Origin: CAZESH01 sp964514665
Lineage (GTDB): Bacteria > Bacillota > Bacilli > Paenibacillales > KCTC-25726
Assembly (NCBI GenBank): GCA_964514665.1
Contig: CAZESH010000008.1
Coordinates: forward strand, 1-33,476
Length of the DNA: 33,476 bases
Direction of reading: 5' to 3'
Shown here: positions 6,672-13,802 of the stretch, one piece after another
How the letters are laid out: every line of letters starts with the position of its first letter
Position numbering within the stretch: the stretch's first letter is position 1
Translations under genes and position numbers: made by a program
The notes under the pieces: generated by a model
What the model was told of the DNA's origin: nothing
The model's input: the letters and a program-made list of their open reading frames with translations, nothing else
The model's database searches: none

Positions 6672-7541
6672 ATGGACAATTCGCAAGAAATGAATTTAGG
6701 CAGCGTGTCATTCCGCTTGAAAGAGAAGCATGATTTTGTATGGCTTGAAGAGCTTGGCGAGGTGTTCTGTGTTTTCGATCAGCAGGATTCGGGAAATATT
6801 AGCTTCGGTATAGAAAAGAAGGGTTTAAAAAAGTTTGTAAAATACGCCGGAGCGAGGACATTGGAATATACGGGAAAGCCTGAAGAGGCCGTCGCAAGAT
6901 TAAAGCGTTCCATATCGCTTTATGAAACTTTAAAGCATCCGCATCTAATCGATTTATTGGAGCATTTTGAGATCGGCAACGGATATGCGCTGGTGTTTGA
7001 ATGGTTTGAGGGCGAATGTCTCCACTCCCATTGGAATTTTCCGCCGCCACATAAATATGAGCATCCCGACTCCCCGTATTTTCGCTACCGGCAATTGTCG
7101 GTTAAGCTTCGCTTGGCAACGCTGCAGGCTGTATTTGAATTCCATGTACATGTGGAAAAGCATCATTATGTAGCGGTTGATTTTTATGACGGCAGTATTT
7201 TATATGATTTCAAGAGGGATATCACCAAAATTTGCGATATTGATTTATATAAGGAAAAACCCTTTGTGAATACCATGGGGAGACTTTGGGGTTCAACAAG
7301 GTTTATGTCTCCGGAAGAATTTGAGTTGGGTGCCGAGATAGACGAAAGAACAAATGTGTTTAACATGGGGGCTATCGCATTTGGGTTGTTGGGCGGTGAA
7401 CTGGACCGTTCATTTTCAAAATGGGATGCGGGACGGGAACTTTATGAAGTGGCAGTCAAGGCGGTCGAAAAAGAGAGAGGCAAAAGATTTTCATCGGTTG
7501 CAGAATTCTTTTCAGCTTGGAACTTTGCTCTAAAAGAATAA
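6672..7541 (+). CDS. Divergent protein-kinase-like protein
   Basis: A 289-residue soluble protein with a eukaryotic-type kinase layout but altered key positions. Visible landmarks: a candidate ATP-binding Lys in KKFVKYAGA (about 53-61), a helix-C to beta-4 segment LYETLKHPHLIDLLEHFE (about 83-100), a hinge-like LVFEWFEGECL, a catalytic-loop-like VAVDFYDGSIL (167-177) in which Asp170 is kept but the usual Asn is Ser, a DFG-like CDID (188-191), and FMSPEEF (211-217) in place of the APE motif. It may be a weak kinase or a pseudokinase; the target is unknown. I start at ATG 6672 because GGGAGG sits at 6661-6666; the upstream in-frame ATG 6630 has no such site. It lies 56 bases after the DJ-1 gene with no terminator between, so it probably shares the riboswitch-controlled transcript. 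Confidence 0.6.
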   Translation: MDNSQEMNLGSVSFRLKEKHDFVWLEELGEVFCVFDQQDSGNISFGIEKKGLKKFVKYAGARTLEYTGKPEEAVARLKRSISLYETLKHPHLIDLLEHFEIGNGYALVFEWFEGECLHSHWNFPPPHKYEHPDSPYFRYRQLSVKLRLATLQAVFEFHVHVEKHHYVAVDFYDGSILYDFKRDITKICDIDLYKEKPFVNTMGRLWGSTRFMSPEEFELGAEIDERTNVFNMGAIAFGLLGGELDRSFSKWDAGRELYEVAVKAVEKERGKRFSSVAEFFSAWNFALKE

Positions 7542-7569
7542 TGGTTGAAGTAACTTTCAACATAAAAAA

Positions 7570-7603
7570 GACGCGGGTGAAACATGGAAGCTTCAACCGC
7601 GTC
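7570..7603 (-). terminator. Hairpin with a T-run on the minus strand
   Basis: GACGCGG (7570-7576) and CCGCGTC (7597-7603) form a strong stem, extended by imperfect TGAA/TTCA pairing. On the minus strand it is followed by CTTTTTTATG, as in a Rho-independent terminator; on the plus strand no T-run follows. No intact minus-strand gene lies upstream of it, so it may be a leftover. It sits 28 bases after the kinase-like gene and might also stabilise that transcript's 3' end. Confidence 0.45.
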
Positions 7604-7640
7604 CTATTAGCCCGATTGCAAGTTTTTCGAATTAAAAACC

Positions 7641-7793
7641 CCGCTCTACTGCGTATTTGCCCCAATTCGGGCTCGCGACATCCTGCTTGGTTTCGGATCC
7701 AAAATTCGCGTGTTGGAACGGCAAGAGCTGAGCAAATCCTTGCAGGAGACGGCGAAAAACATTGTCGTGATGTATGGCAGCGTTGAGAATTAA
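7641..7793 (+). pseudogene. Remnant of a WYL-domain (YafY/YobV-like) regulator, C-terminal end only
   Basis: Reading the frame that ends at TAA 7791-7793 gives DILLGFGSKIRVLE followed by a helical tail, which resembles the typical C-terminus of WYL-domain transcriptional regulators. Nothing of the HTH or WYL core is found upstream in any frame, so only about 50 codons survive. The codon-aligned antisense frame also reads open to a stop at 7632, so strand choice is not certain. The 7542-7996 interval otherwise holds a hairpin, this remnant and a promoter at 7845. Confidence 0.4.
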
Positions 7794-7844
7794 CCATGGC
7801 GGCACGTAAAGCCGTTAAGAGCATATATACCCTCGCGATGACTC

Positions 7845-7874
7845 TTGACCCAAAGCGATTTTTCCAAATATAAT
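7845..7874 (+). promoter_or_regulatory. SigA-type promoter upstream of the frameshifted gene
   Basis: TTGACC at 7845-7850, an 18-base spacer, and a perfect TATAAT at 7869-7874. Transcription would start near 7881, giving a leader of about 115 bases before ATG 7997, in which I see no clear regulatory structure. Confidence 0.65.
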
Positions 7875-7996
7875 TAACCAAAAATCACCAACACGAGGAA
7901 ACAAAGTGTGCGATTATTCAATGAACAAAAGAGGGATTCATCAGCGCTGCTGAGATCCACTTGAATGATGGATAAATGCTCAGGAGGGTGAATGGC

Positions 7997-8931
7997 ATGG
8001 AACCTGCACCTACAGCCGATCTCGAAAGAATTTTGCGAAAACTTGATAAGCCTGATTTAATCAATCTGTTAGTCGAAGGGATATCCGGGAGCGACTTGAA
8101 TTCCCTTCTCTTAAAGGTATTCAGCGAAAAAACCAAAGCAACCTCTCCCCATGATCTGCTTAAAAGATACAGGGAAAACCGTTTTGTACACCCGGCGAAG
8201 GTCGATCGCTCCTGCTGAAGCAGTTGGAGATGGACGTTTTGAACATTGCAATGCAACATTCCAGTTCGCCCACCCAATTGTCACCCGTAGCGCCATCGGG
8301 TTGTACTTCTGTAGTGGGTACAGTTGATCAAAACAAGGTCATCTCGGCACTTAGAGGAACGGAGGTTGTATCAGATGCAGCTAATCTCTTGGCATTACAT
8401 ATCAGTGATTTAATTAAGGCGAATAAAAACAAGAGAGAAGATTTCATTCGTTTCTGTACAACCCATCGGCATGTCCGTGCGCAATTTTTTGGAGATGCTC
8501 CGGGAATGCTGCCGCATTTCCATTTGTTCTGTATGGTAACTTCCGGAGTCGACCATGGTTCCTACAGCTTTGAGAAACAATCATTTTGGGAACATGTAAA
8601 AGTTTACCAAAGTATTTTCAAAACGCTTTTCGGATCTGAAATTAAGATCGTCTTTAGTGAACGTGACGGTTACAAAGACGCTGCCGGACTGGTCTCAAGG
8701 ATCATTGGCCATGGGGATGAACTCTCGATGAATATTCCGATAAGCATCGGTGAGCCAAACAGGGAAAACCGGTATTACAAGGGACTGCAATTCACCTTGA
8801 AGACAAATATAAATGAGAAGGAGTACAACATCGGGGATGGCGGTTTTGTAGATTGGACACAAAAAATGCTGGGCAATAAGAAAGAACGACTATTCATTAG
8901 TGCAATTGGACTGGAGAGACTTATATCATAA
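7997..8931 (+). pseudogene. Unknown ~311-aa protein gene with a single frameshift
   Basis: Two frames overlap in a way that shows one broken gene. The first runs from ATG 7997 (AGGAGG at 7982-7987, 9-base spacer; MEPAPTADLERILRKLDKP...) to TGA 8216-8218. The second, open from before 8224 to TAA 8929-8931, continues it if one base is restored around 8203-8208, where CGC-TCC reads as CGC-CTC and gives a smooth join (KVDR-LLLKQLEMD). No family is recognised with confidence. The C-terminus FISAIGLERLIS looks like class II aminoacyl-tRNA-synthetase motif 3, and THRHVRAQFF could be a motif 2-like segment, so a HisZ-like or aaRS-paralogue origin is a low-confidence idea. No signal peptide or membrane segment is evident. 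The lesion may be a sequencing error. Confidence 0.65.
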
Positions 8932-8945
8932 TTTCCGCAACCATG

Positions 8946-10286
8946 TTACGCTTCGTCAAAGACTTTCGCCTTTTTCCATTTCCCCGTGGCGTAGTAAGAA
9001 GAAGCTATGATGCTGCTGACGACAAAGCTTGAGCCGATGCCGAAAGCGATGCCTTTTGCCCCCAGCCAATGGGAGAACAGCGCCGTAAGCGGATAGCGCA
9101 GTCCCCAGAACGAGATGAGATTCAGCACGAGCACGGGGATCATCGCACCGGAGGCGCGCATCACGCCGTTAAGGATGAAATTGATGCCGAGAAAAGGATA
9201 GAAGAACACGATGATCCGCAAATAATCCGTTCCGAAGCGGATCGTTTGCGGATCGCTTACGAACATGCGGATAAAAGGCTCGGCCCATAGGTAAACGATC
9301 GTATTGACCACAAGGTTTAACATCACGATGAACCATCCGGCCGTTTTGGCTATCGTCTTGACCCGTTCCCACAGAACGGCTCCGATATTTTGCCCGGCCA
9401 TGCTGTTGACCGTCGAGCCGATTGTCATCGCAGGCAGCATGATGAGATTGTCAAGGCGCTGCGTTGCGCCGAATCCGGCCACTACGTTAGCCCCGAAGGA
9501 AGCGATAATGCCCATGATAAAGACGAGTCCGCTGGAGATGGCAAGCATTTGCAGACCGCCGGGAATTCCTAGTTTAAGCACCGCTTTGGCATACTTTTTT
9601 GCCGGAACGCGGGGCAAGCTGAAGGGAACCTTGCCTTTGAGCAAGGAATAAACGACGCCATAAACAAAAGCCAACCCTTGGGAAGTGATCGTTGCCGCGG
9701 CGGCTCCGTCGATGCCGAGTCCGAAGGTGCGGATCATCAGCGGATCGAGCACGGCGTTGATGATTACCGCCATCAGCACGAAGCGGGCAGGTGTTTTGCT
9801 GTCGCCTAGCGCCCTCAGAACGGTGCCGATAAAATTGTAGCCGAACAGGAAGATGATCCCGGCGAAGTTGATTTTCAGATAGGAGGCGGCGAGCGGCAAA
9901 ATCGCTTCCGGCGTACCCATCAGGCGAAGAATGGAAGACGAGGCGAAATAACCGGCGAAGCCGAGACATATTGTCAAAATCCCGAGAATAAATACAAAAG
10001 CGTTTAACGAGTGGACCAGTCCCTGATGATCTTTTCTTCCCCGCTGCTGCGAGAGGATGGTAAGGGTGGCGCTGTTGATCCCGATAATAAAAGACAGAAC
10101 GGCGAAGCTGATCGTGGTCGATACGGTAACCGCTCCAAGCGCATCCGATCCCAACAGGTTGCCGACCCACAGGCTGTCGACGAATTGATAAGAGGACTGC
10201 AGAATATTGCTGAACAGGACGGGCAGTGAATACAAAATCATTTTTTTGCGGATGCTTCCTACGGTAAAATCAAAAGCGGTGCTCAT
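8946..10286 (-). CDS. MATE family multidrug/metabolite efflux protein
   Basis: A 446-residue inner-membrane protein with about 12 predicted helices in two similar halves, the standard length and layout of MATE exporters, which expel cationic drugs, dyes or metabolites using sodium or proton gradients. Family features include the N-terminal LYSLPVLFSNILQSSYQFVD region, WVGNLLGSDALGAV, and the repeat half starting LKLGIPGGLQMLAISSG. AGGAG on the minus strand (10300-10296) sits 9 bases before ATG 10286 and 6 before ATG 10289; the longer frame from 10331 has no better site. It is divergent from kapB and convergent with the frameshifted gene, with only 14 bases and no terminator between their stops. 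Substrate unknown. Confidence 0.9.
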   Translation of the reverse strand: MSTAFDFTVGSIRKKMILYSLPVLFSNILQSSYQFVDSLWVGNLLGSDALGAVTVSTTISFAVLSFIIGINSATLTILSQQRGRKDHQGLVHSLNAFVFILGILTICLGFAGYFASSSILRLMGTPEAILPLAASYLKINFAGIIFLFGYNFIGTVLRALGDSKTPARFVLMAVIINAVLDPLMIRTFGLGIDGAAAATITSQGLAFVYGVVYSLLKGKVPFSLPRVPAKKYAKAVLKLGIPGGLQMLAISSGLVFIMGIIASFGANVVAGFGATQRLDNLIMLPAMTIGSTVNSMAGQNIGAVLWERVKTIAKTAGWFIVMLNLVVNTIVYLWAEPFIRMFVSDPQTIRFGTDYLRIIVFFYPFLGINFILNGVMRASGAMIPVLVLNLISFWGLRYPLTALFSHWLGAKGIAFGIGSSFVVSSIIASSYYATGKWKKAKVFDEA

Positions 10287-10396
10287 CATTGCATGCTCCT
10301 GACTATGTTTGTGATAAAATGGAAAGACCAACTTTTATTCTACATGAAAATTTGCAGGAGCACACTTTTATATCCAAGGAAAGGATGAGAGTCCAT

Positions 10397-10780
10397 ATGT
10401 CATTGAACAACGAACCAGGAGGATTTGTTAAGGCTGAATATAAATCCGGGAGCTATGTCGGGGAGCTGATCGAGGTGAGATCGCCGCAAAAAGCTCTGAT
10501 CAAAGTTCTGGCAGTGCTGCAGCATCCGCTGCAGGGCGATCTGCATCACCCTTACCATGCGGATGCCGCCCGTTTCTTTCCGCGCAAGGCGCTGGCTTTC
10601 GGAGAAATCGCTTTGGTTCCGCTGAACGTGCTTGAACCGTATCACGGTGAGGTGCCCGATTACGCGAAGTCGCTGCAAAACGCCTTGGATTCGCACGAAA
10701 CCGAGCTGCGCGGCAGGGGAGACGAGTGGGCGCAGCTCGCTTTGAGCGCATTGGAGGAAGTGAAGAAGGAGTATCGCTAG
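10397..10780 (+). CDS. kapB: Kinase-associated lipoprotein B-like protein KapB
   Basis: A 127-residue protein matching B. subtilis KapB (128 aa) in length and sequence pattern (VKAEYKSGSYVGEL, VLQHPLQGDLHHPYHAD, RKALAFGE, ending ALEEVKKEYR). In B. subtilis KapB supports KinB-dependent input to the sporulation phosphorelay. The lipoprotein name is historical: no lipobox Cys is visible here. I start at ATG 10397 by comparison with the family; the in-frame ATG 10385 has an AAGGAAAGG too close in front. No kinB is present in the window, so the gene is separated from its usual partner. It is transcribed divergently from the MATE gene over a short intergenic region. Confidence 0.85.
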   Translation: MSLNNEPGGFVKAEYKSGSYVGELIEVRSPQKALIKVLAVLQHPLQGDLHHPYHADAARFFPRKALAFGEIALVPLNVLEPYHGEVPDYAKSLQNALDSHETELRGRGDEWAQLALSALEEVKKEYR

Positions 10781-10832
10781 AAGGTTGGTTCCTCTTGGGG
10801 ATTATCGCGTTTTAAGCTTGTTATAATTGCTT

Positions 10833-11072
10833 GTAATTGCGGTATTCGACATTGGCATGTTCGTTCGAAAGTATCGGGTAATAAGCAATTTCGATTTTCA
10901 GCATTAGAGTTCGTGATCGGAGCAGTCGGGTAATCAGTAATTTCGATTTTCACCATTAGAGCGCATGATCGGAGTCGTCAAGTTACCAGTAATGTAGATT
11001 TTTAGCATTGGAGCGCATGATTGATGGCGTCAGGCTAATATCGATTTTTAGCAATGGAGCCGCTGTCTGATG
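10833..11072. repeat. Tandem array of degenerate ~52-bp repeats
   Basis: Successive units start at 10851, 10903 and 10955 (52 bases each) and 11007 (46 bases, a 6-base deletion). A degenerate partial unit precedes them (from 10833) and a partial head follows (11053-11072). Shared blocks are ATTAGAGCGCATGATCGG at the head and AATTTCGATTTTCAGC at the tail. Copies differ at roughly a quarter to a third of positions, so the array is old. It fills most of the 387-base gap between kapB and the 3' end of etfA. The rest of that gap holds only a weak stem-loop (TGCCTT/AAGGCA near 11095) and no gene. Function unknown. Confidence 0.75.
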
Positions 11073-11167
11073 TAGACATTGGAGCTGACCGGGATGCCTT
11101 TCAAGAAGGCAGTTATTTTGTTCTTCGGCATTACATTTACATGAGATCATCGAATGGCAGCGTCGGT

Positions 11168-12142
11168 TTATTCTCCCTGCAGCAACTCCTGGAACGCTTC
11201 GGTCAAAAGCGGCACTATCTCGAACAAGTCGCCGACGATGCCATAGTCGGCGACCTTGAATATCGGCGCCTCGGGATCCTTGTTGACGGCAACGATCACC
11301 CGCGACTGGCTCATCCCGGCCAAATGCTGGATCGCACCGCTGATTCCGCAGGCGATATAGAGTTCCGGGGTCACAACCTTGCCGGTCTGCCCGATCTGCA
11401 GACCGTAATCGCAGTAACCGGCGTCGCAGGCTCCCCGCGATGCGCCGACGGCCCCGTTCAGCACATCCGCCAGCTGCTGCAGGGGCTTGAAGCCATCTGC
11501 GCTTTTCACTCCGCGGCCGCCCGAAACGATAATTTTCGCCTCCGTCAAATCGACTTTCCCCGAAGCTTTTCTTACTACTTCCCTGACCACCGTTCGAAGA
11601 GAAGGCAAGGTGTCGGACATTTCCACGACTTCGCCGTTTCCGCTTGCTTCGGCCGCAGGAAAATTGTTGGGGCGGATCGTCAGCACCGCCAGCCCTTCCC
11701 GGAACGTTCTCGTTTCGAAAGCTTTCCCCGCATAAAGCGGCCGCTTGCATCTCAACGTCCCGTCCTGCCATTCCATGGCGATCACGTCGGAAATTTGTCC
11801 GCATCCGTATTTGGCCGCGACGATCGGAGCGAGATCTCGCCCGATCGCCGTATGACCGAAAATCACCGCAGCGGGTGACAGTTGATCGATAGCTTGACCG
11901 GCGACCGCCGCATAAGCCTCCGGACGGTAATGCTCGAGCTCGGAACGGTCGGCAAGCAGGATTTGGCGAATGCCCGCTTGCTGCAGCTCGCCGATATGGG
12001 CCGCAGCACCGCTGCCCATGAGCAGTACATCGACCGCACCCTCCGGACCCGCCGCGATTTTCGCCGCGGTCAGCGCTTCCAATGAAACCCGGCGCAGCTT
12101 TCCTTCACGAATCTCGGCTATTGCCAATACGCTTTTATCCAT
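11168..12142 (-). CDS. etfA: Electron transfer flavoprotein subunit alpha
   Basis: A 324-residue FAD-binding subunit of the ETF heterodimer, which takes electrons from acyl-CoA dehydrogenase (FadE here) and passes them to a membrane ETF:quinone oxidoreductase (FadF here). The N-terminal ~190 residues form the adenine-nucleotide-hydrolase-like domain. The C-terminal FAD domain shows VSGGRGVKSADGF, YIACGISGAIQHLAG and AVNKDPEAPIFKVADYGIVGDL, the family signature. Length is normal. An AAGGAGG sits 8 bases before ATG 12142. It is the last gene of fadR-etfB-etfA, 23 bases after etfB. No clear terminator was found downstream on the minus strand before the repeat array. Confidence 0.95.
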   Translation of the reverse strand: MDKSVLAIAEIREGKLRRVSLEALTAAKIAAGPEGAVDVLLMGSGAAAHIGELQQAGIRQILLADRSELEHYRPEAYAAVAGQAIDQLSPAAVIFGHTAIGRDLAPIVAAKYGCGQISDVIAMEWQDGTLRCKRPLYAGKAFETRTFREGLAVLTIRPNNFPAAEASGNGEVVEMSDTLPSLRTVVREVVRKASGKVDLTEAKIIVSGGRGVKSADGFKPLQQLADVLNGAVGASRGACDAGYCDYGLQIGQTGKVVTPELYIACGISGAIQHLAGMSQSRVIVAVNKDPEAPIFKVADYGIVGDLFEIVPLLTEAFQELLQGE

Positions 12143-12165
12143 GTTGAATACCTCCTTGCCCGATT

Positions 12166-12933
12166 TTAGATGATCTTGGCTTCGTTTCTAAGGCTTTGCA
12201 CCAGCGTTTTGACCTGATCTTCCGGCTCGCCCTGCAAAATTCGTCCGGCCTTGCGGGAAGGAGGCGGTTCAATGCCGAGACGCGCCGTTCTGGCAGCGAT
12301 ATCCGGCTCGCTCAAACCGAGATCGTCAAGCGTTAGCCGGGCAAAAGGCTTGCGCTTGGCCTTCATGATTCCGGGCAGGGAAGGGTAGCGAGGATCGTTC
12401 AAGCCCTGCTGAGCGGTAAACAACGCGGGCAGCTTGACTTCAACCGTTTCCTCGTCTCCTTCGGCATCGCGGCGTACAAGCGCGGAATCGCCGTCCAGCT
12501 CAAGCTTGGTGATCGATCCGACATGCGGGATATCCAGCAACGCCGCCAAACGGACGGCCACCTGTCCGGCACCGTTATCGACGGAGAAATAACCTCCCAA
12601 GAGAAGATCCGGCTTCAAGCCGGACACATAACCATGGAGCACGCGCGCCACCGCATATTCATCCCCGGTTATGCGCTCGTCATCAATCAGTACGGCCTCA
12701 TCTGCGCCCATCGCCAGCGCGCTGCGCAGCGCTTCCGCACAGCGTTCCGGGCCGACGGATACGACCGTCACTTTTCCGCCGTGTTTCTCCTGCAGACGGA
12801 TCGCTTCCTCTACGGCATATTCGTCGTAAGGATTGATGATGAATTTGACGCCTTCCTGAGAAATTTCACCTTGCTCGAATACGATTTTTTCCTCCGTGTC
12901 AAAGGTTTGCTTCAGCAGCACTACAATTTCCAT
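12166..12933 (-). CDS. etfB: Electron transfer flavoprotein subunit beta
   Basis: A 255-residue ETF beta subunit, which binds AMP and contacts the dehydrogenase. It begins MEIVVLLKQTFDTEEKI and shows the family's INPYDEYAVEEAIRL, the ALAMGADEAVLIDDE segment and the partner-recognition region LPALFTAQQGLNDPRYPSLPGIMKAK (split here for length: LPALFTAQQGLNDPRYPSLP, then GIMKAK). The strong AAGGAGGG lies 7 bases before ATG 12933. It is 21 bases downstream of fadR and 23 upstream of etfA, so the three genes form one operon. B. subtilis has the same order fadR-(fadB)-etfB-etfA behind lcfA; here fadB and lcfA are absent from this arm. Confidence 0.95.
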   Translation of the reverse strand: MEIVVLLKQTFDTEEKIVFEQGEISQEGVKFIINPYDEYAVEEAIRLQEKHGGKVTVVSVGPERCAEALRSALAMGADEAVLIDDERITGDEYAVARVLHGYVSGLKPDLLLGGYFSVDNGAGQVAVRLAALLDIPHVGSITKLELDGDSALVRRDAEGDEETVEVKLPALFTAQQGLNDPRYPSLPGIMKAKRKPFARLTLDDLGLSEPDIAARTARLGIEPPPSRKAGRILQGEPEDQVKTLVQSLRNEAKII

Positions 12934-12954
12934 TACAATGCCCTCCTTAAGCTA

Positions 12955-13569
12955 TCAATGGGAAATGCCGTTTAAAAAAAAGGCAACCGTTCCGTCAATT
13001 TGCGCTTTCAGCGAATATTTTTTTCCGGAGATCAGCCAGGAAGTGACGACCTCGTCCATCGCACCGAACAGCAGCAAGCGGGTCAGCTTGACATCCATCT
13101 CCGGCCGGAAAATCCCCTCGTCAATACCTTGCAGCAGTACGCTTTCGATCAGCTTGAAGTAAGGCTTGACGGACTGGCCGATGGCCTTTCTCAGATTGAG
13201 CGAGCTTTGCCGCAGCTCGATTTGCGTCACATAAGCGAGATCGCTGTTATTTTCCAGCTCGGTATAGTGTATTTCGCAAATGCTGCGGATAGCATCCTTG
13301 GCATTGGAGGATTGGCGGATCGTTTCATGAAATTTCTCCACCAATTTGCCCAGCTTGACCTCGAACAGGCGGATCAGGATTTCCTCCTTGCTTTTGAAAT
13401 AAAGATAGATGGTGCCGTCCGCGACACCGGCTTCCTTGGCGATTTTCGCCACCTGCGTGCCGTGAAAGCCGTGACGGGCAAAGGCTCTTAAAGCTCCTTC
13501 GAGAATAAGCTCGGTTTTATCGGTTTTTTTGTTCGCTGCTTTTTCGGCAGGTAGATTGGCACTTGTCAT
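12955..13569 (-). CDS. fadR: TetR-family fatty-acid degradation repressor FadR
   Basis: A 204-residue TetR/AcrR regulator. The DNA-binding domain occupies about residues 20-65 (LILEGALRAFARHGFHGTQV, then AKIAKEAGVADGTIYLYFKS), and the C-terminal helical domain should bind long-chain acyl-CoA, as in B. subtilis FadR, releasing it from DNA. Its position before etfB-etfA and a perfect FadR box on its own promoter support the name. I start at ATG 13569, preceded by GGGGTG; the longer frame from 13617 begins inside the operator and at or before the predicted transcription start (about 13615), so it cannot be the real start. It is likely autorepressed together with etfBA. Confidence 0.9.
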   Translation of the reverse strand: MTSANLPAEKAANKKTDKTELILEGALRAFARHGFHGTQVAKIAKEAGVADGTIYLYFKSKEEILIRLFEVKLGKLVEKFHETIRQSSNAKDAIRSICEIHYTELENNSDLAYVTQIELRQSSLNLRKAIGQSVKPYFKLIESVLLQGIDEGIFRPEMDVKLTRLLLFGAMDEVVTSWLISGKKYSLKAQIDGTVAFFLNGISH

Positions 13570-13602
13570 TTTTTCACCCCGGTGATACAATCTGATTGAA
13601 AC

Positions 13603-13620
13603 TGAATGAATACTCATTCA
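13603..13620. promoter_or_regulatory. FadR operator
   Basis: TGAATGAATACTCATTCA is a perfect palindrome (7-base arms) and fits the B. subtilis FadR consensus TGAATGAMTANTCATTCA at every position. It covers the predicted start site of fadR-etfB-etfA, so FadR should block its own operon. It lies about 183 bases upstream of fadF, so its effect on the right arm is unclear. No second box was found in the divergent region. Confidence 0.85.
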
Positions 13621-13621
13621 T

Positions 13622-13650
13622 TTTTATGATTCCATTGTATTTGACGCCAA
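13622..13650 (-). promoter_or_regulatory. Promoter of fadR-etfB-etfA
   Basis: On the minus strand TTGGCG (13650-13645), a 17-base spacer and ATAAAA (13627-13622) make a moderate SigA promoter. The expected start near 13615 falls inside the FadR operator. Confidence 0.55.
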
Positions 13651-13756
13651 AGCGGATGTCAATCCCAAGCATCGTAAGGGTAAAATCGTTTATCAATCGT
13701 GAAACGGCGGCCGCGTACATATAGTTGCTATGAGGATTTCTTTTTAATCGCGGTTT

Positions 13757-13770
13757 TGTAAGCGCTTGCG
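13757..13770. promoter_or_regulatory. cre-like site (CcpA) before fadF
   Basis: TGTAAGCGCTTGCG matches the cre consensus TGWAANCGNTNWCA at all but two defined positions and is centred about 39 bases before the fadF start. CcpA binding here would repress the beta-oxidation operon on preferred sugars, as known for fad genes in Bacillus. I could not identify a convincing -35/-10 pair for the fadF operon between 13650 and 13790. Confidence 0.55.
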
Positions 13771-13802
13771 GCCTGTCCACATACCCATGGGAGGGGATTT
13801 CA

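Noticed and set aside
7632..7793. Minus-strand coding remnant ending in NWGKYAVERGF before the minus-strand terminator
   Set aside because: It is codon-aligned antisense to the plus-strand stub, whose DILLGFGSKIRVLE end fits the WYL family better. Kept as an open alternative in the stub entry.
10833..11072. CRISPR array
   Set aside because: The units are contiguous, degenerate and 46-52 bp long, with no unique spacers and no cas genes nearby.
10983..11804. 273-codon minus-strand frame overlapping etfA
   Set aside because: It is another frame of the well-supported etfA gene, with low-complexity Arg/Ser-rich translation and no ribosome binding site.
13570..13617. Upstream start for FadR at 13617
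   Set aside because: This start lies in the operator and at or before the predicted transcription start, and the extra residues are not part of the TetR family N-terminus.
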